The notes under the pieces were generated by a model. That model searched no databases, had not been told where the DNA came from, and saw only the letters and a list, made by a program, of their open reading frames with translations. From contig JAEOAD010000024.1 of the NCBI GenBank assembly GCA_036365145.1, positions 12,667,501 through 12,731,500 on the forward strand: 64,000 nucleotides of DNA. Reading direction: 5' to 3'. Shown here piece by piece: positions 47,331 through 59,405 of this stretch (its first letter is position 1; each line of letters opens with the position of its first letter). The position numbers were made by a program, and so were the translations under genes. Source of the stretch: Orientallactaga sibirica (lineage: Eukaryota > Chordata > Mammalia > Rodentia > Dipodidae).

Positions 47331-48431
47331 CAAGAGAAAAATCAATTAGATCCAATTTCAAAAATCTACTACATTCGACAGTACACTGAAGGACAAACAA
47401 TGTATACTACATGATTTACAAAAAATGTTAAGCTGTGATAAATCTACATAAAAAGGCAGAACAATAATATTGTGCTACAAGGAACATTATGCTATAATGA
47501 AGAGTTCACCAGAATGTTTAGCAGACATTAACACTTTGGTTAATATACTAGAAAGCTTATTCCAAATTTTTTTTTTTTTTTTTCAAAACAAGAGACTAAA
47601 GGAAAAAAATCATTATCAAATAATTGTCAACAATGTATTTATTTTAAGAAATTCTAGACAGTCATCATGCCATGCTCTGGCCAGCTCCAATGATAAAAAA
47701 AAAAAAGATTCAAAAATACCACATTTAAACCTTTCTATGTCCTCCAGCTTTATCAAGAACTGCATCATATCACATACTTCTGAGCTCTGAAAACATTTAT
47801 TTCAAAATTTGACAGCAGTGTGGATGCCTGTTGAGCATGCTATGGGCAAGAGACCATGCCTTTACGCTAGCCAGAGGATCAATTGATCCTGGTAGAATCT
47901 TATTTTAAGACACTTTAAGACATTGATTTATGCATACTTGATCTGATCAGCTAGGCAGTCAATGTGATTTATTAGCTAAGATGGCCAAAATCCTTTTTCT
48001 CCTTTTTTTTCATGCAGTAGTAATTCACCTCATTAGAGGTAGAATCATTACAGGAAACTACTGAGAAATAAGAACCTAAACCTGACTCACTATTTTACCC
48101 AATGTTGGGTGTTGCAAACAGTAACAGTTAGATATCAAGATCAGAGCTGCTGTAACAAATGCAGAAGCTAGTACCCCTATGCGGTGGATGGGGATGGGTG
48201 GAGTAGACTAAAGAGGATTCTAACATTCCTCCCTCAGAAACATTTCCAGACAGCCAACTTGTTCATTTAACATCTTGATAAACTCATTTGTTTAGTTTCT
48301 AAAACATATTTTTTCTTCATTTTTAACCACAGAAAGACAAATGACTTATATGACTTTTTAATTATGGGATTGAGCTAAACATAAGTCTAACAATACATGT
48401 AACAAGAGTTGGCAACCTATAGTGTGCATAC

Positions 48432-48434
<3 letters not shown>
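47331..48434. other. Non-coding DNA, nothing assigned
   Basis: T run at 47567-47583 and an A run near 47695. The frame 47470-47790 spans both and has no recognised motif. Confidence 0.45.

Positions 48435-48470
<36 letters not shown>
48435..48470. repeat. (AC)n microsatellite
   Basis: Sixteen AC units plus TAC AC. Confidence 0.97.
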
Positions 48471-48472
<2 letters not shown>

Positions 48473-49108
48473 AATCAGATGTACATTTGTTTCTGGATAT
48501 TCCATACATGTTCATCTGTTGGTCAAATAACACAATACAATTTGCTAAGAACTTAATTTCCTACAATATGATGGTGGTGGAATGGTGTTGGTAGCTCTTG
48601 TATGGTTCAAATACTTCATGATCTATTTACTAGCAAGGCTATGTCATGTTAACCCTATACTGACTATGCCTTTCCTCCTTCAAGTTCATAAATACTTAAG
48701 AAGAATAATAGAATAAGAATAGTGCATTCCATGAGATATTCTACTTTGGATCAATACCTGCTGCCCTTCACATTCTGTGTTCTGCTACAAGCTCAATGCC
48801 AGGAGTCTTAACTATTTTTGCCTGAGCTACGTATTTCCCTTTGACTTGAGGAAAAAAAAAATCCTTACATCATAGCAATTTCCAAACAGAAAACCTGATA
48901 CCCCATACCTGGTACTCTTAATCCTCTACCACCCCATCCCCAACCATGTAGGCAACTAATAAATACTCAACACTGTAATAAATACTCAAAACTAATGACC
49001 TGACTACCATCTATCAGAATGATTGTGCAGGACAAATATATCACGGATGGTTCATTATTTCTTTATACATGTGCTAAGTAAATTGTGTGTAACTTTGATT
49101 TAAAATTT
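48471..49108. other. Non-coding DNA, nothing assigned
   Basis: Nothing recognised. Confidence 0.5.
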
Positions 49109-49116
49109 TAGATTTA

Positions 49117-49349
49117 GGACTGGAGAGATGTCTTAGCAGTTAAGCACTTGCCTGTGAAGCCTAAGGACCCTGGTTTGAGGCTTGATTCCCCAGTACCCAC
49201 ATAAGCCAGATGCACATGGTGGTGCATGCATCTGGAATTTGTTTGCAGAGGCAAGAGATCCTGGTGCACCCATTTTCTCCCTCTCTCTCTCAATCTCTCT
49301 CTCTCCCTTTCTCTGTCTCTAATAAGTAAATAAATATTTAAAAAAAAAA
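49117..49349 (+). repeat. tRNA-derived SINE
   Basis: GGACTGGAGAGATGTCTTAG head, the GAGGCTTGATTCCCC subtype insert, CT tract, TAAATAAATATTT tail. Short flanking repeat TTAGATTTA / TTAGGTTTA. Confidence 0.93.
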
Positions 49350-49645
49350 TTAGGTTTAAGCACAGATATGTGATTCCATCATAAAATTATTACATATGCC
49401 ATTAGTTTTGAAATACTCATATGAAAGACCTTTTCAGAGTATACAGAGTGAATGCACAATGTTGAAGCTGGACATTGTTTCAATAACCTTAAAATAAAAC
49501 AAAGGACAAGATACTTTGCAAAATAGATGAGTGCTTTTATAACTCTCTCAGGAAATAAAGTGCCACCTGTCCTTATTACCAAACCAGCAGTGACAAAATG
49601 CCAATAAGTTTATATGTAGTACTCATTCAAAAGAAACGTAATTGT
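49350..49645. other. Non-coding DNA, nothing assigned
   Basis: Nothing recognised. Confidence 0.5.
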
Positions 49646-49655
49646 TGTGTGTGTG

Positions 49656-49686
<31 letters not shown>
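49646..49686. repeat. (TG)n microsatellite
   Basis: TG repeat with one CA interruption. Confidence 0.95.
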
Positions 49687-50729
49687 CAGGCAGGAACACA
49701 GACAGGTAATTGTACTGAAAAGTGCACATGTGCTAGAATTCTTGCAGTCATACACTCAAAACCAGAAATATCAACAGATCCATACAGCAGGTTTTGCAAC
49801 ATCAGAACCAAATAAGAAAGGGGAAATAACTAGTGATCTGGAGTTCTTATTCTCCTCAGATATTTGCTGTTGACTATCTAAACTTTATCTTCAATATCCT
49901 TAGGAGGTTAATTAATAGCAAGAAATTTAATATTTTTGCTTGGAACTTTAGCTGAATTACCATTTGATATTTTCTACTTACTAAGAGAACTAAAACTTTA
50001 TTGTATAATAAATTTTATAATTTGAATTGACCATATTACATTGTACTTGATTAATGATATATTATTTACCAATTTGATTGATTTTAGTCCCATTCATGAG
50101 ATAAAATTTAGCCTATTCTATTAAGGCTTTAAAAAACAGTTTCTTACCTTCAGCTAATCATATTTTCTTAGCATCAGTTGTATAAATAGAACAAAACAGT
50201 TCAGGGAGAATACAGACTCAGTAAATAGTGAATTTCTGGTTGTTGAAATCATTCACCATCTGAACTGAGCAAATCCCAGCATAGCCCATACCACATCATG
50301 TCTTAATGCTTTAACAGAGTTCTCACATCCTCCCTTCCCCAGATAGCTTAATGACTACATATTGAGAGTCATATCAACACATGACATCACTGTCTATGCA
50401 GTATTACTGTTTTTAAAATACAGATTTATTTAAAATTGAGGCTAGCTGGGATGAATATTTTATTTGAAGACCCAGTATGATCTTAATATTGTCTTGTCTC
50501 ATTTGATTCTTAACTGGAATATTCCTTAGAAATACTTAGTGAGCGTCTGAGTGTAGACTGTGAGTATATCCTCCCCTTAAAGTATGAGTGCCAATGAGTA
50601 TGCTTCACAAGACATTCTTGGAAGCTGTCTGGCCAATGAGAGTGTTTTGAAATGGTTCTCTAATCGCTATTGAAATCACTGATAGTACTGTCTGTCCACA
50701 CTATGACAGACAAAAGCTGAAATGTATTA
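49687..50729. other. AT-rich unique DNA
   Basis: No gene or repeat recognised. Confidence 0.45.
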
Positions 50730-50870
50730 AACATTGCAATCCATCATTCTGCAGATGGGAAGCAGGAACCAACGGAGTTCAGAGGCATTGACTACCCGCT
50801 GCTAAACAAAGGCTAGAGTCCTGACAGTTCAGTCCCTTCCTAGCTCTTCACTACCACCTCTCTATCGAAG
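50730..50870 (+). repeat. Probable MIR fragment
   Basis: CATTCTGCAGATGGGAAGCA, GGAGTTCAGAGGCATTGACT, AGGCTAGAGTCCTGACAGTT and CTCTTCACTACC parallel the MIR core and 3' half at low identity. Confidence 0.5.
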
Positions 50871-51082
50871 ATGAATGAGTGTAATCAATGAGGGAGAAAG
50901 CCTGCTGTGGACGTCAAATTCAAACATGTTACATTGAAAGTGCTGCTTTTTCGCCTGATCAGAACTGTCGCTTGTAAGCTGTTTTTCCCAATTACCAGAT
51001 TAAGTGAATGAATGAGTGAGGGAATGCATGAATTAACAAGCAAACAAATAAAGAATACATTAAAAAAAAAGTTTACCCATAC
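50871..51082. other. Unique DNA
   Basis: Non-repetitive, with CGCCTGATCAGAACTGTCGC (two CpGs) at about 50952-50971, then a TGAATGAATGAG short repeat. Confidence 0.4.
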
Positions 51083-51095
51083 AAAATACTTTACT

Positions 51096-51258
51096 TAGCT
51101 GGGCATGGTGGCACACACCTTTAAACCCAGCACTTGGGAGGCAGAGGTAAGAGGATTGCTGTGAGTTCCAGGCCACCCTGAGACTACATAGTAAATTCCA
51201 GGTCAGCCTGGACTAATGTGAGCCCCTAACTCAGAAAAGCAAAACCAAAAAACAGCAA
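51096..51258 (+). repeat. B1 SINE with perfect 13-bp target duplication
   Basis: AGCTGGGCATGGTGGCACAC ... GAGACTACATAGTAAATTCC. AAAATACTTTACT is at 51083-51095 and 51259-51271. Confidence 0.96.
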
Positions 51259-51699
51259 AAAATACTTTACTGGTATGCCCTTCAGTTAGCAGAACTAACT
51301 TTACAACCAGGCTGTCACACTAGTTCTGAAAGTTAGGGAAAAGTCCATCAATTACTGGTAAGCTTGCGTTGCTTGAAGCCACCTACTACTGATGTTCCCT
51401 TTGAGTGATCAAGACATTATTACTTTTAAATAAGCATCAAATAGAAACAAAATACAATTTGCTCAAGTTCAATCCGTTTTCTATAGTTGTTTCTCATAAG
51501 GACACATGAACCTCAAAATAGCCAAAGGGAGGAAAAAGCCCTTAACTGCTAACAGCACATTAACAAAGTGTAGAAAGGAAAGACACTTTTCTTTGGATTT
51601 CAGCCTTGTCATTTCCAATTTTCTGCTCCTTGGACATGCTTGTATTCAAATTCTGGAACATCTATTCAGCATATCAATCCTAATTAGACAATCTGGGTC

Positions 51700-52260
51700 T
51701 GGAAAGGATGAGAGCTGGGTCATTTGCATAATTTAATCATAAATACTCAGTGATACATATTTCCAAATGCATTTGTACAATTATCTTTTCATCCTTGGGG
51801 CAATGGTATTAATATGATTAGGCAATATTTCTGGAAAAAAACAGACAAGTATGCACTCTTTTTAACTGCAGCTTAGGGCGATATGAAAAATTAATTAATT
51901 TCTGAAGAAAATCAATTTCTCTACGTGACCACATTAGACTTTGCTAAACCAGGACTCAGAAACTGCTCTCAATCACCACATTTTATCAGGCCCTTCTAAA
52001 TTCTGATTAGTGTATGAGCGGTTCAATAGAAAAAACTGCAATGTATCAAAGAGCATCTTAAATTGTGAAGAGATCTTTCTGCTTACTGTCTTTTTGGATA
52101 CCACTGTGCTTTCCTTTAATGCATTGTTATTTAACCAGTCAATGAGCAGCATGTGCTTTTGGTGTGAACTCATCTTGAGTGATCTTTTATTAATGTACAT
52201 TAACCAATTCCAAGGACAACGGGATAAGGTTACTTTTGAAATGCTTTCCTGAGAAATAGA
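51700..52260. promoter_or_regulatory. Repeat-free block with octamer and homeodomain-type motifs
   Basis: ATTTGCAT (POU octamer) at 51722-51729 followed by AATTTAATCATAAAT, and AAATTAATTAATTTC near 51889. The frame 52010-52252 has no recognised domain. Regulatory role is inference. Confidence 0.25.
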
Positions 52261-52307
52261 TTTATATTCATCTAAAGTAATCCCAACTCACATGAGACTA
52301 TTCATGA

Positions 52308-52333
52308 AAAAAAAAAAAAAAAAAAAAAAAAAA
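52308..52333. repeat. Isolated poly(A) run
   Basis: About 26 A with no SINE, AATAAA or gene body on its 5' side; could be the tail of a lost or unrecognised retroposon. Confidence 0.9.
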
Positions 52334-52479
52334 GGTAAACTAAGTTATCTTAAAAGTACCACTGTCACAAGGAAAATGCTGTCACCTACTCTACAGAGAT
52401 AGAAGAACCCAGGTGGCTAATCTGATTTTTTAAAGAGATTCTGTTTTGTGTGTTAATTAGTACAAAAGAAAGAAATGAC

Positions 52480-52800
52480 ATTTGAGAGTTTAAATGTGCT
52501 ATTCTTTACAATCAAATGAAAAAGTAGAAATTACTGCATGCAAATATTCAATACTCATTTAATTTGCATAAAGGTGCTTGAACAAATTTTTGATTCTAAC
52601 AAGCTCATTTTTCATGCGTTTTGTCTTTCATCCTAATCTAGCATCTGTCATTCCTTTTTGAAGTTATTATCGGCCCAATTCCCTCTTGGACATGGTTGCT
52701 GGGTGACCGGTATCTTAGCACCCACTTTGACAGGAACAGATGTGAATCTGATCAAGAGATTTCCCAAGGGTACCTGAAATCACAAACAACTTTTGTGAAA
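52480..52800. promoter_or_regulatory. Candidate conserved element with paired inverted octamers
   Basis: ATGCAAAT at 52538-52545 and its reverse ATTTGCAT at 52562-52569, 16 bases apart, lie in a repeat-free block that also includes GGTTGCTGGGTGACCGGTAT (CpG-bearing). Conservation untested. Confidence 0.28.
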
Positions 52801-54484
52801 AACAAATAGTATTCCTGTCATGGACCCTTATTTAACCCACTTCCCAAAATACAAAGATCAAAAAAAGTTTACTCCAGATCAAATATGTCATTTTAATTTT
52901 ATTTCCTACATTTGGCATAAAATACTTAAATAAAAATAAGCTATCATTTGAACACTGATGAATTTGGGGAATCCAATCTAAATATCTACAGCCTAAAATC
53001 TCAGTTTATTCTGATCTTGGACAAATGTGTATTGGTGCATTTAATGGTAAAGAGTTTCTATTTCATATACAAAATTTCTAGAGTTTCTATCAAAAAGGAA
53101 AAAAAAGATTATTATAAGGATAATGCAGTTGATAAGGACGTTCAGGGAGATGCAACTGTTTGGTGGCTGAGGATACTTATTTTGAGTATAATTCTGTGCA
53201 ATATAGGCACTACTCTACTTTTAGAGAAAACGTCTCCTCTCTTCTTTAAAGCATTTTTGCAGCAAGACTTTTTAATGTGACTTTTTCCAGTTCACATAGT
53301 GTGGGTACCATCAATCATTATTGGAAATAGAGCTGTAGAGTGTCACTGGAAAACAAAAAGGGGTCATAGAAACTTCATATCATCACCATTACAAAAGTCA
53401 GACTAGCTTAACTTTCCTGAAATAAATTGTAGTCAAGCTCAGCATACTTATGATCTACTTCCCCGGCTTCTATCAGAGTTACAAAAGATACAAAGCAATG
53501 CTCATATTGAGTCATGCAAGCAGCCAGAACAAATGTTTAAATTAAACAAAGTAAATACTCAGATAATGGTATTTTATAAATATGCCATTTAAATGATGTC
53601 AGAAAGCACCTAAATTAGTCGATTTAATTTTTCAACTTCATTCATAGAGTGTCTCAAAACAAGGTTGAAAATTATTGGATTATTACAGTAAGTGTTTGGA
53701 TATATGACAAATCAATAATAAAATAAATAAATAGCAAAATGTTTACAATTCCAAATATTTTCTATCTGATAAGCATGACAAAATAGTGAAGAAAGTGTAA
53801 TTATTACCATTAGAAATTTAAATATTTCCCTCTCTATACTCCAAGAATGGATTCTCTATACCCATTTTTATTAGGATGTTTTTGTTTGATACTTCAGGGA
53901 AGTAACCAATAATAGCTTACCCAGTTGGTTTTATGGATATTAAGTTAAAAAGAAGCGAATAGTGTTTCAAATCCTTTACTTTTAATATGTAAAGGTACAT
54001 ACTTATCTCAACTCCAAAACTCAATGATGGGATTATTTAAGCATCCTTAATATAATAGCATATTTGCAAGATGTTTATCATCTATAAATAATATATATAT
54101 ATGTTTGTAAATAATAACTAATTGCAAAAACAAGTGTTCTGTAATCTCATAGTCACTTAATAATGTTAGTTTCATAGGCAAAGAGATTATGACCAATATC
54201 AGTCTCACATTTGGATATATAATGTGATCCCTTGATATTCCAGAAATTAAGCAAATTATTGTGATCTAAAATCTTCTTTAGTTTGGAAAAAAATATTAAC
54301 TTCAACTTTTCAACTTAAACCCAGTACACAGAACTCATATGACTCCAACAAAAATAAAAATAGCTTCTGTACATTCCATTGCGCAGTGACTACTTTTATC
54401 CTTTGTTTCCAGTAATGGCAAAAGAAGCCATTTGGAAACTTCTTGGGGTATTCCACTTCAAAAGTAATAAGGGTTAAAACCATT
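52801..54484. other. AT-rich unique DNA
   Basis: A 110-codon frame (52948-53280) has no recognised domain. No repeat is recognised. Confidence 0.4.
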
Positions 54485-54500
54485 TAAAATGTGACTCAAG

Positions 54501-54713
54501 AGCTGGAGAGATAGCTTAGTGGTTAAAGCGCATGCCTGCAAAGCCTATGAACCCAAGTTTGATTCTCCATGTCCCACATGTGGGGAACATGCATCTGGAG
54601 TTCATTTGCAGTGGCTAGAGGTCCTGGAGGGTCCATTCTCTCTCTCTTTCTCTCTCTTCCTCTCTGTCTCTAATAAATAAATAAATAAAAATAAATATTT
54701 AAAAAATAAGAAA
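54501..54713 (+). repeat. tRNA-derived SINE with perfect 16-bp target duplication
   Basis: AGCTGGAGAGATAGCTTAGT to an AAATAAATAAAT tail. Core shortened (CCCACATGTGGGGAACATGC lacks the usual CCAGATGCACAAGGTGG). TAAAATGTGACTCAAG at 54485-54500 and 54714-54729. Confidence 0.96.
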
Positions 54714-54805
54714 TAAAATGTGACTCAAGTAAAATAAACTATATATAAAAATGTTTATCTTGAAATGTTATAAGAAAAGCAAACTCCCTTTAAAAGTTTC
54801 CTCTC

Positions 54806-54962
54806 TAGCTTGAAGAGATGAATTAGTGCTTATAGCCAACCTAATGACCTAGGTTCCATTCCCCAGTACCCACACAGGCCAGATGCACATGGTGGTACAT
54901 GCATCTCAAGGCCCTGGCTCTCTCTGTCTCCTTTCTTTCTCAAATAAATAAATAAAATTTCA
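54806..54962 (+). repeat. tRNA-derived SINE, degenerate and internally deleted
   Basis: TAGCTTGAAGAGATGAATTA head, GGTTCCATTCCCCAGTACCC, then ATGCATCTCAAGGCCCTGGC (core deletion), CAAATAAATAAATAA tail. Confidence 0.85.
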
Positions 54963-55779
54963 AAAACTGTCTTCTCTTACTGAGTCTAACTCATTAGGGA
55001 AGAGAAATTAATTTTTAAAACAGTGTTTTTCTATCTAATTAAGTACATTTGGGTTTAAAGCCCTTAAACTATGATGTATAAGTAAAAGCTAATCTTATTT
55101 GAAAAAAATCAACATTGTAATAACATGAGAAAACAATAACCTTCAAATATTTCATGCTACTTTTACTTAGCATTGAAATATCATTGATGAATAATATTGT
55201 TTGAATTTCCTAAGAATATGAGATTATTAAATATGTTGGCCAAACAGGTGTTACAAAAAGAAAAAAAAATCAAATTTGACCCAGAAGGCTCCAATATTAA
55301 GGTTAGAATTGGGATCATTTCACACTTTTCCCATGGGGTAACTTGTATAAATGTAATTCTATGGTTTCATAAAAGCAGGTCAAGTTTCTATCCCTGGGGG
55401 TCTTTTGGCAATTTGAAGCATGGAAGCACTGTTCCTGGCTACAAGTTCAAATCTGCATGTATTGTCAATGATGTAAAGAAAGAAGTCAGTGAGCAGCAAA
55501 CAGATATTCATCTCTGAGATCATTCTCACTTGTCAGAGCATACTTAAAGGACAAGAATAAAGATAATCTGATATCTCACACATTGCAAAATACTTTGAAG
55601 CCATTTTTAATGATCTGTACTTTTCCTTTTAAACCATAATGTGTATCAGCTGATTAAAAAAAAAGTGATTTTGATAGATTGCTTGCAATTCTAACAACCA
55701 AATGCATGGAAGAACTTCCTATAATTACTTGTGTATAAACTTTATTATATGCAAAGTTTAAGCTGTTTGCTTTTTAATT
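54963..55779. other. AT-rich unique DNA
   Basis: A 106-codon frame (55197-55517) has no recognised domain, and no splice or promoter signals support it. Confidence 0.4.
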
Positions 55780-56230
55780 GTAGAAGCTTTAAATGAAGCT
55801 GAACTTTTTAAATGGACAGCATTTCATAAGCTTCTTTCTACCTTTCAAAAAAGTGTATGCATGAGTGCACTTTTACCAGTGACGCAATGACTTGACAAAT
55901 GGCATGGGATGATTGAGAAAGTAATTGATTCCAATTTCACTAGACCTTTACCAGGTGTTTTCAAAGACAATTACAGTCTGCTGCAAGAAGTGCTAATACG
56001 CATCTCCTTATGTGGACCTGAAGATTAACCCATTGACCTCCTTCCTAGCTCATCTCATTGATAGCAAAGCTTTTAGAAGAAGCCACACTGTTTTCAGGTT
56101 ATGAAATTGTTTTCCTATCATTTCTCCATTGATTCTGAAAGAAACCCTTGCTCGAGAGTCCAAGAAGCAATGAGATAAACCAATAAAAGAAACGGAGCAA
56201 TTTAGAAGTATCCATTAATGTCCACATGCT
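55780..56230. promoter_or_regulatory. Candidate conserved non-coding element
   Basis: Repeat-free with dense homeodomain-like AATT cores (GTAATTGATTCCAATTTCAC), GTGACGCAATGACTTGAC (CRE/CEBP-like) and GACAATTACAGTCTGC. Its composition differs from the AT-rich flanks. No frame explains it. Confidence 0.3.
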
Positions 56231-56782
56231 TTTACCTAACAGCTTGATATCTATTTTGTGCAAATAAAATAATTATCATATATAAACTGCAAGCAAATAT
56301 TAAACAGTACACTTTAGTTTTTGTAAGAATGAAGGTCTGGGATCATTTGATGAATTTTGGTCATTATTCTAAAAACAACATAATTGTATAGTAGATTTTA
56401 AAATATTTGAGCAGAGATTATATCTTTCGCTTTACAATTAGATTTTATTTCAAATATTGTAAAGTAAGTGTTTTGTGTATTCATATATGATTTATAAAAA
56501 AGGAAATTATCACCAATTTTATTGGTAGGTTATTTGTCCTATGGCCCTACCTCCTATATGTGTGTGTATATACATACACATATATGCAAAGATTTTCTCC
56601 AAAATGTATAATTATTTAAATAATGAATACATAGGTGATATATGGACTAAAATCAATGTAAATACAAATGTTATGTGACAGAGATGGCTAAAGTATTGAT
56701 TACACTTGTTGAACACATAAGGACATCAATCCTAACATAAAATGTATAACTGGCAATATGAAAATTAAAAGTGATTTAACTT
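56231..56782. other. AT-rich non-coding DNA
   Basis: A short TGTG/CATA stretch at about 56558-56585; nothing else. Confidence 0.45.
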
Positions 56783-56995
56783 GGGCTGGAGAGATAGCTT
56801 AGTGGTGAAGGCACTTGCCTGCAAAGCCTAAAGGATTCAGGATTGATTCCCCAGGACCCACATAAGCCAGATGCACAAGGGAGCACACGCATCTGGAATT
56901 TGCTTGCAGTGGATCGAGGCCCTGTTGCACCCTTTCTCTCTCTCCCTGCCTATATCTCTCTCTCTCAAATAAAGAAAGAAAAAAAATTTTTACAG
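56783..56995 (+). repeat. tRNA-derived SINE
   Basis: GGGCTGGAGAGATAGCTTAG, GATTGATTCCCC, CCAGATGCACAAGG and an AAATAAAGAAAG tail. Confidence 0.95.
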
Positions 56996-57029
56996 CACTT
57001 TAACTTATTCCTTTACAATCCAAAGGCAC

Positions 57030-57190
57030 CAGACATGGTGGTGCACGCCTTTATCCCAGCATTTGGGAGGCAGAGGTAGAAGGATTGCTGTCAGTTCAAA
57101 GCCAGCCTGAGATTACATAGTGAATTCCTGGTCAGCCTGGGCTAAGGCAAGACTCTATCTCAAAAATCAAAACAAAAAAAAAGAAAAAAA
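57030..57190 (+). repeat. B1 SINE, somewhat diverged
   Basis: AGACATGGTGGTGCACGCCT ... CAAGACTCTATCTC, A-rich tail. AATCCAAAGGCAC before and AATCCAAAAGTAC after match at 11 of 13 positions. The frames overlapping it are not genes. Confidence 0.93.
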
Positions 57191-57202
57191 AATCCAAAAG
57201 TA

Positions 57203-57964
57203 CTATGAAACTTACAAGTGTGTAACTCAATGTACATCACTTTTAGTTAGATTAAGTTTTAAAAATTCTAAAATTTCCAAGTATAAAATAAGAATGCTAT
57301 TGAATGCATCAGTGGATATTAGCAAGATAGTGAAAAGTTCAATGGTTTCATCTTCAAGTTATTTACTTCATTTGCATATCAATAAATTTTCATTAAAATA
57401 TTATACTAAGAATAATAGAGTCCCTTTATTATTTATATTAATTCAATTTCAAAAATAATTAAAATTTTAACCAAATATTTACTCTGTCATAAATGAATGA
57501 AACATTTCTTGATTAAAATATACTACAAGTATATCAGTGTCTTTATTTAAGATATTGACAGTATTCCTTAAACTGAGTTAATAAGTAATTATTATAAAAG
57601 TTCTATATTCTCTTCTTAAATATTTCTCTTTGAACTGGTATGGTTTCCTGAGATTTACTTTGTCCTTGAAAAACAGCAAGGCTATTCCAGTTATGAGAGG
57701 AAAGACAATGTAGTTATTTAGAAGTATTTGATACTATATAAAGCCTAAGATAATTTAACATTGTGAATTTTTAATGCTTTATGTATACTTAATTTATTTA
57801 TGCTAAGAAAAGCATTTATTCACTCTTCGATGTGACTCATCAAAATTAAGCAATTTATTCAGCTGGCTATTTCAATGTTTGCTTTATGAATATAATGTTT
57901 TAATAGTACATCCACTTTTTTGGACAAATAAATGGACTATTTCCAAGATTTTATACTGGATTCT
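57203..57964. other. AT-rich unique DNA
   Basis: Contains an octamer ATTTGCAT at 57370-57377; otherwise nothing recognised. Confidence 0.4.
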
Positions 57965-58225
57965 TAAAGGTCTACCATAGTCACTATATTGTACAACAGA
58001 ATTCCTGAATTTATCCCTCTCAACTAGCTAATATAATGTATACTTTAACCAATATGTCTCCCAACATTGCTAATTACCTTTCTAATCTCTACTGTAAGTT
58101 CAACTTTTGAAGATTTTACATGTAAAATAGATCATGTAATGTCTTTAGTGTCTAGCATATTTCACTTTACCATATTGCTAGAAATGTGGAATGCATTCCA
58201 GGTATCATAATATTCAACATAGATA
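57965..58225 (-). repeat. Old LINE-1 3'-UTR fragment
   Basis: CTACCATAGTCACTATATTG, ACCAATATGTCTCCC, TTTTACATGTAAAATAGATC and GTGTCTAGCATATTTCACTT are in the order of the reversed L1M-type 3' UTR and preceding region. Confidence 0.8.
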
Positions 58226-58253
58226 ATGATACTGTTTCAGATTCTTCGGACAG

Positions 58254-58430
58254 GGGGCTGAAAAGATGGTTCAGGTGTTAAAAGCACTTGCTTGCAATTG
58301 CAAAGCCTGTCCACCTGGGTTCAATTCCCCAGCTATCCACATATATGTGGACAGACATTGTTTGCAGCAGCAAGAGATCTTGGCATAAAAACACACACAT
58401 GCAAAAAAATAAAAATAAATAAATATTATT
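58254..58430 (+). repeat. tRNA-derived SINE, divergent type
   Basis: GGGGGCTGAAAAGATGGTTC head, GGGTTCAATTCCCCAG B box, body mostly deleted, then (CA)n and AAATAAATAAAT tail. Confidence 0.8.
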
Positions 58431-59344
58431 TAGCTCTCTCATCATTAATATCTAAACATTTTTCAGGCAAATGTGTTGTGCTGTCCACATTAGGATCCAT
58501 TGTATTAACATTCCAAATATGCTAAGACCAATTAAATAATCACATGATTAAATAATGATATAACTTGTTTTTGCAACTTCCAATAAAATCTCACATATGC
58601 AGATATACATATATACAGAAGAAATATACAGAAGAATCTCAGCTTGAATCTGAATCAAATGCAGCCCTTTGGGATCAGGGAGCAACAAGACATCTTCAAC
58701 AAAGTTGAGCCATTGACAAATCCAGTGACTAATTCAGAAAAATCTAAAAATACAATTTTATTTGGGAGAATGAGAACTCTGTTATCTTCAATGTCATAAT
58801 TTCATAATATACCGAAAAATTTAAATGCATCTGGTTTCAAGTCCTTGACTTTGGATCAAGTAATAACTTTGGTCATTTTCTCTAAATGGCTGGACATATA
58901 TTTTTAATTGGACATTTGCACATTTATATATAATCATTACCTGCCTACAATTTGCAGAAATGTACACTCTTAACAGGTTCTTAAAAACTATTTTTAAAAA
59001 TATGGGCATATAAATAATCAGCGATCCCCCAGTTAATCTAATAGCTTATTACAACAAAATATGAATGTCTTATCACTGGTATTCTTATTTTCCAAATCAG
59101 TAATTTGATAACTAGCTACACTATCTAACAATGTCATTTTTGTAACATACCCTAAGAGGCAAATAGCAGTAAATAAGTGCTATTTTTAAAGACAGCATAC
59201 AAGGACTTTTCACTAGAAATAGTTTTGGAAAACTGAGAAAGAAAAGGAATTAGTACATAATGTCAGTTTTGACACAGTCTCTGCTATGTCATATATATCT
59301 AACCCTAACCAAACACACACACATATGGTATATGTATGTATAAA
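58431..59344. other. AT-rich non-coding DNA
   Basis: Nothing recognised. Confidence 0.5.

Positions 59345-59402
<58 letters not shown>
59345..59402. repeat. (TG)n(TA)n microsatellite
   Basis: (TG)9 passing directly into about 19 TA units. Confidence 0.97.

Positions 59403-59405
<3 letters not shown>

Noticed and set aside
52948..53280. 110-codon plus frame with a possible membrane-like segment
   Set aside because: The hydrophobicity follows from T-rich DNA; no homology or context supports it.
55197..55517. 106-codon plus frame
   Set aside because: No recognised motif, begins at a non-ATG codon, and no exon signals.
59301..59312. Telomere-like CCCTAACC
   Set aside because: Only about one and a half units, next to an ordinary CA/TG microsatellite.
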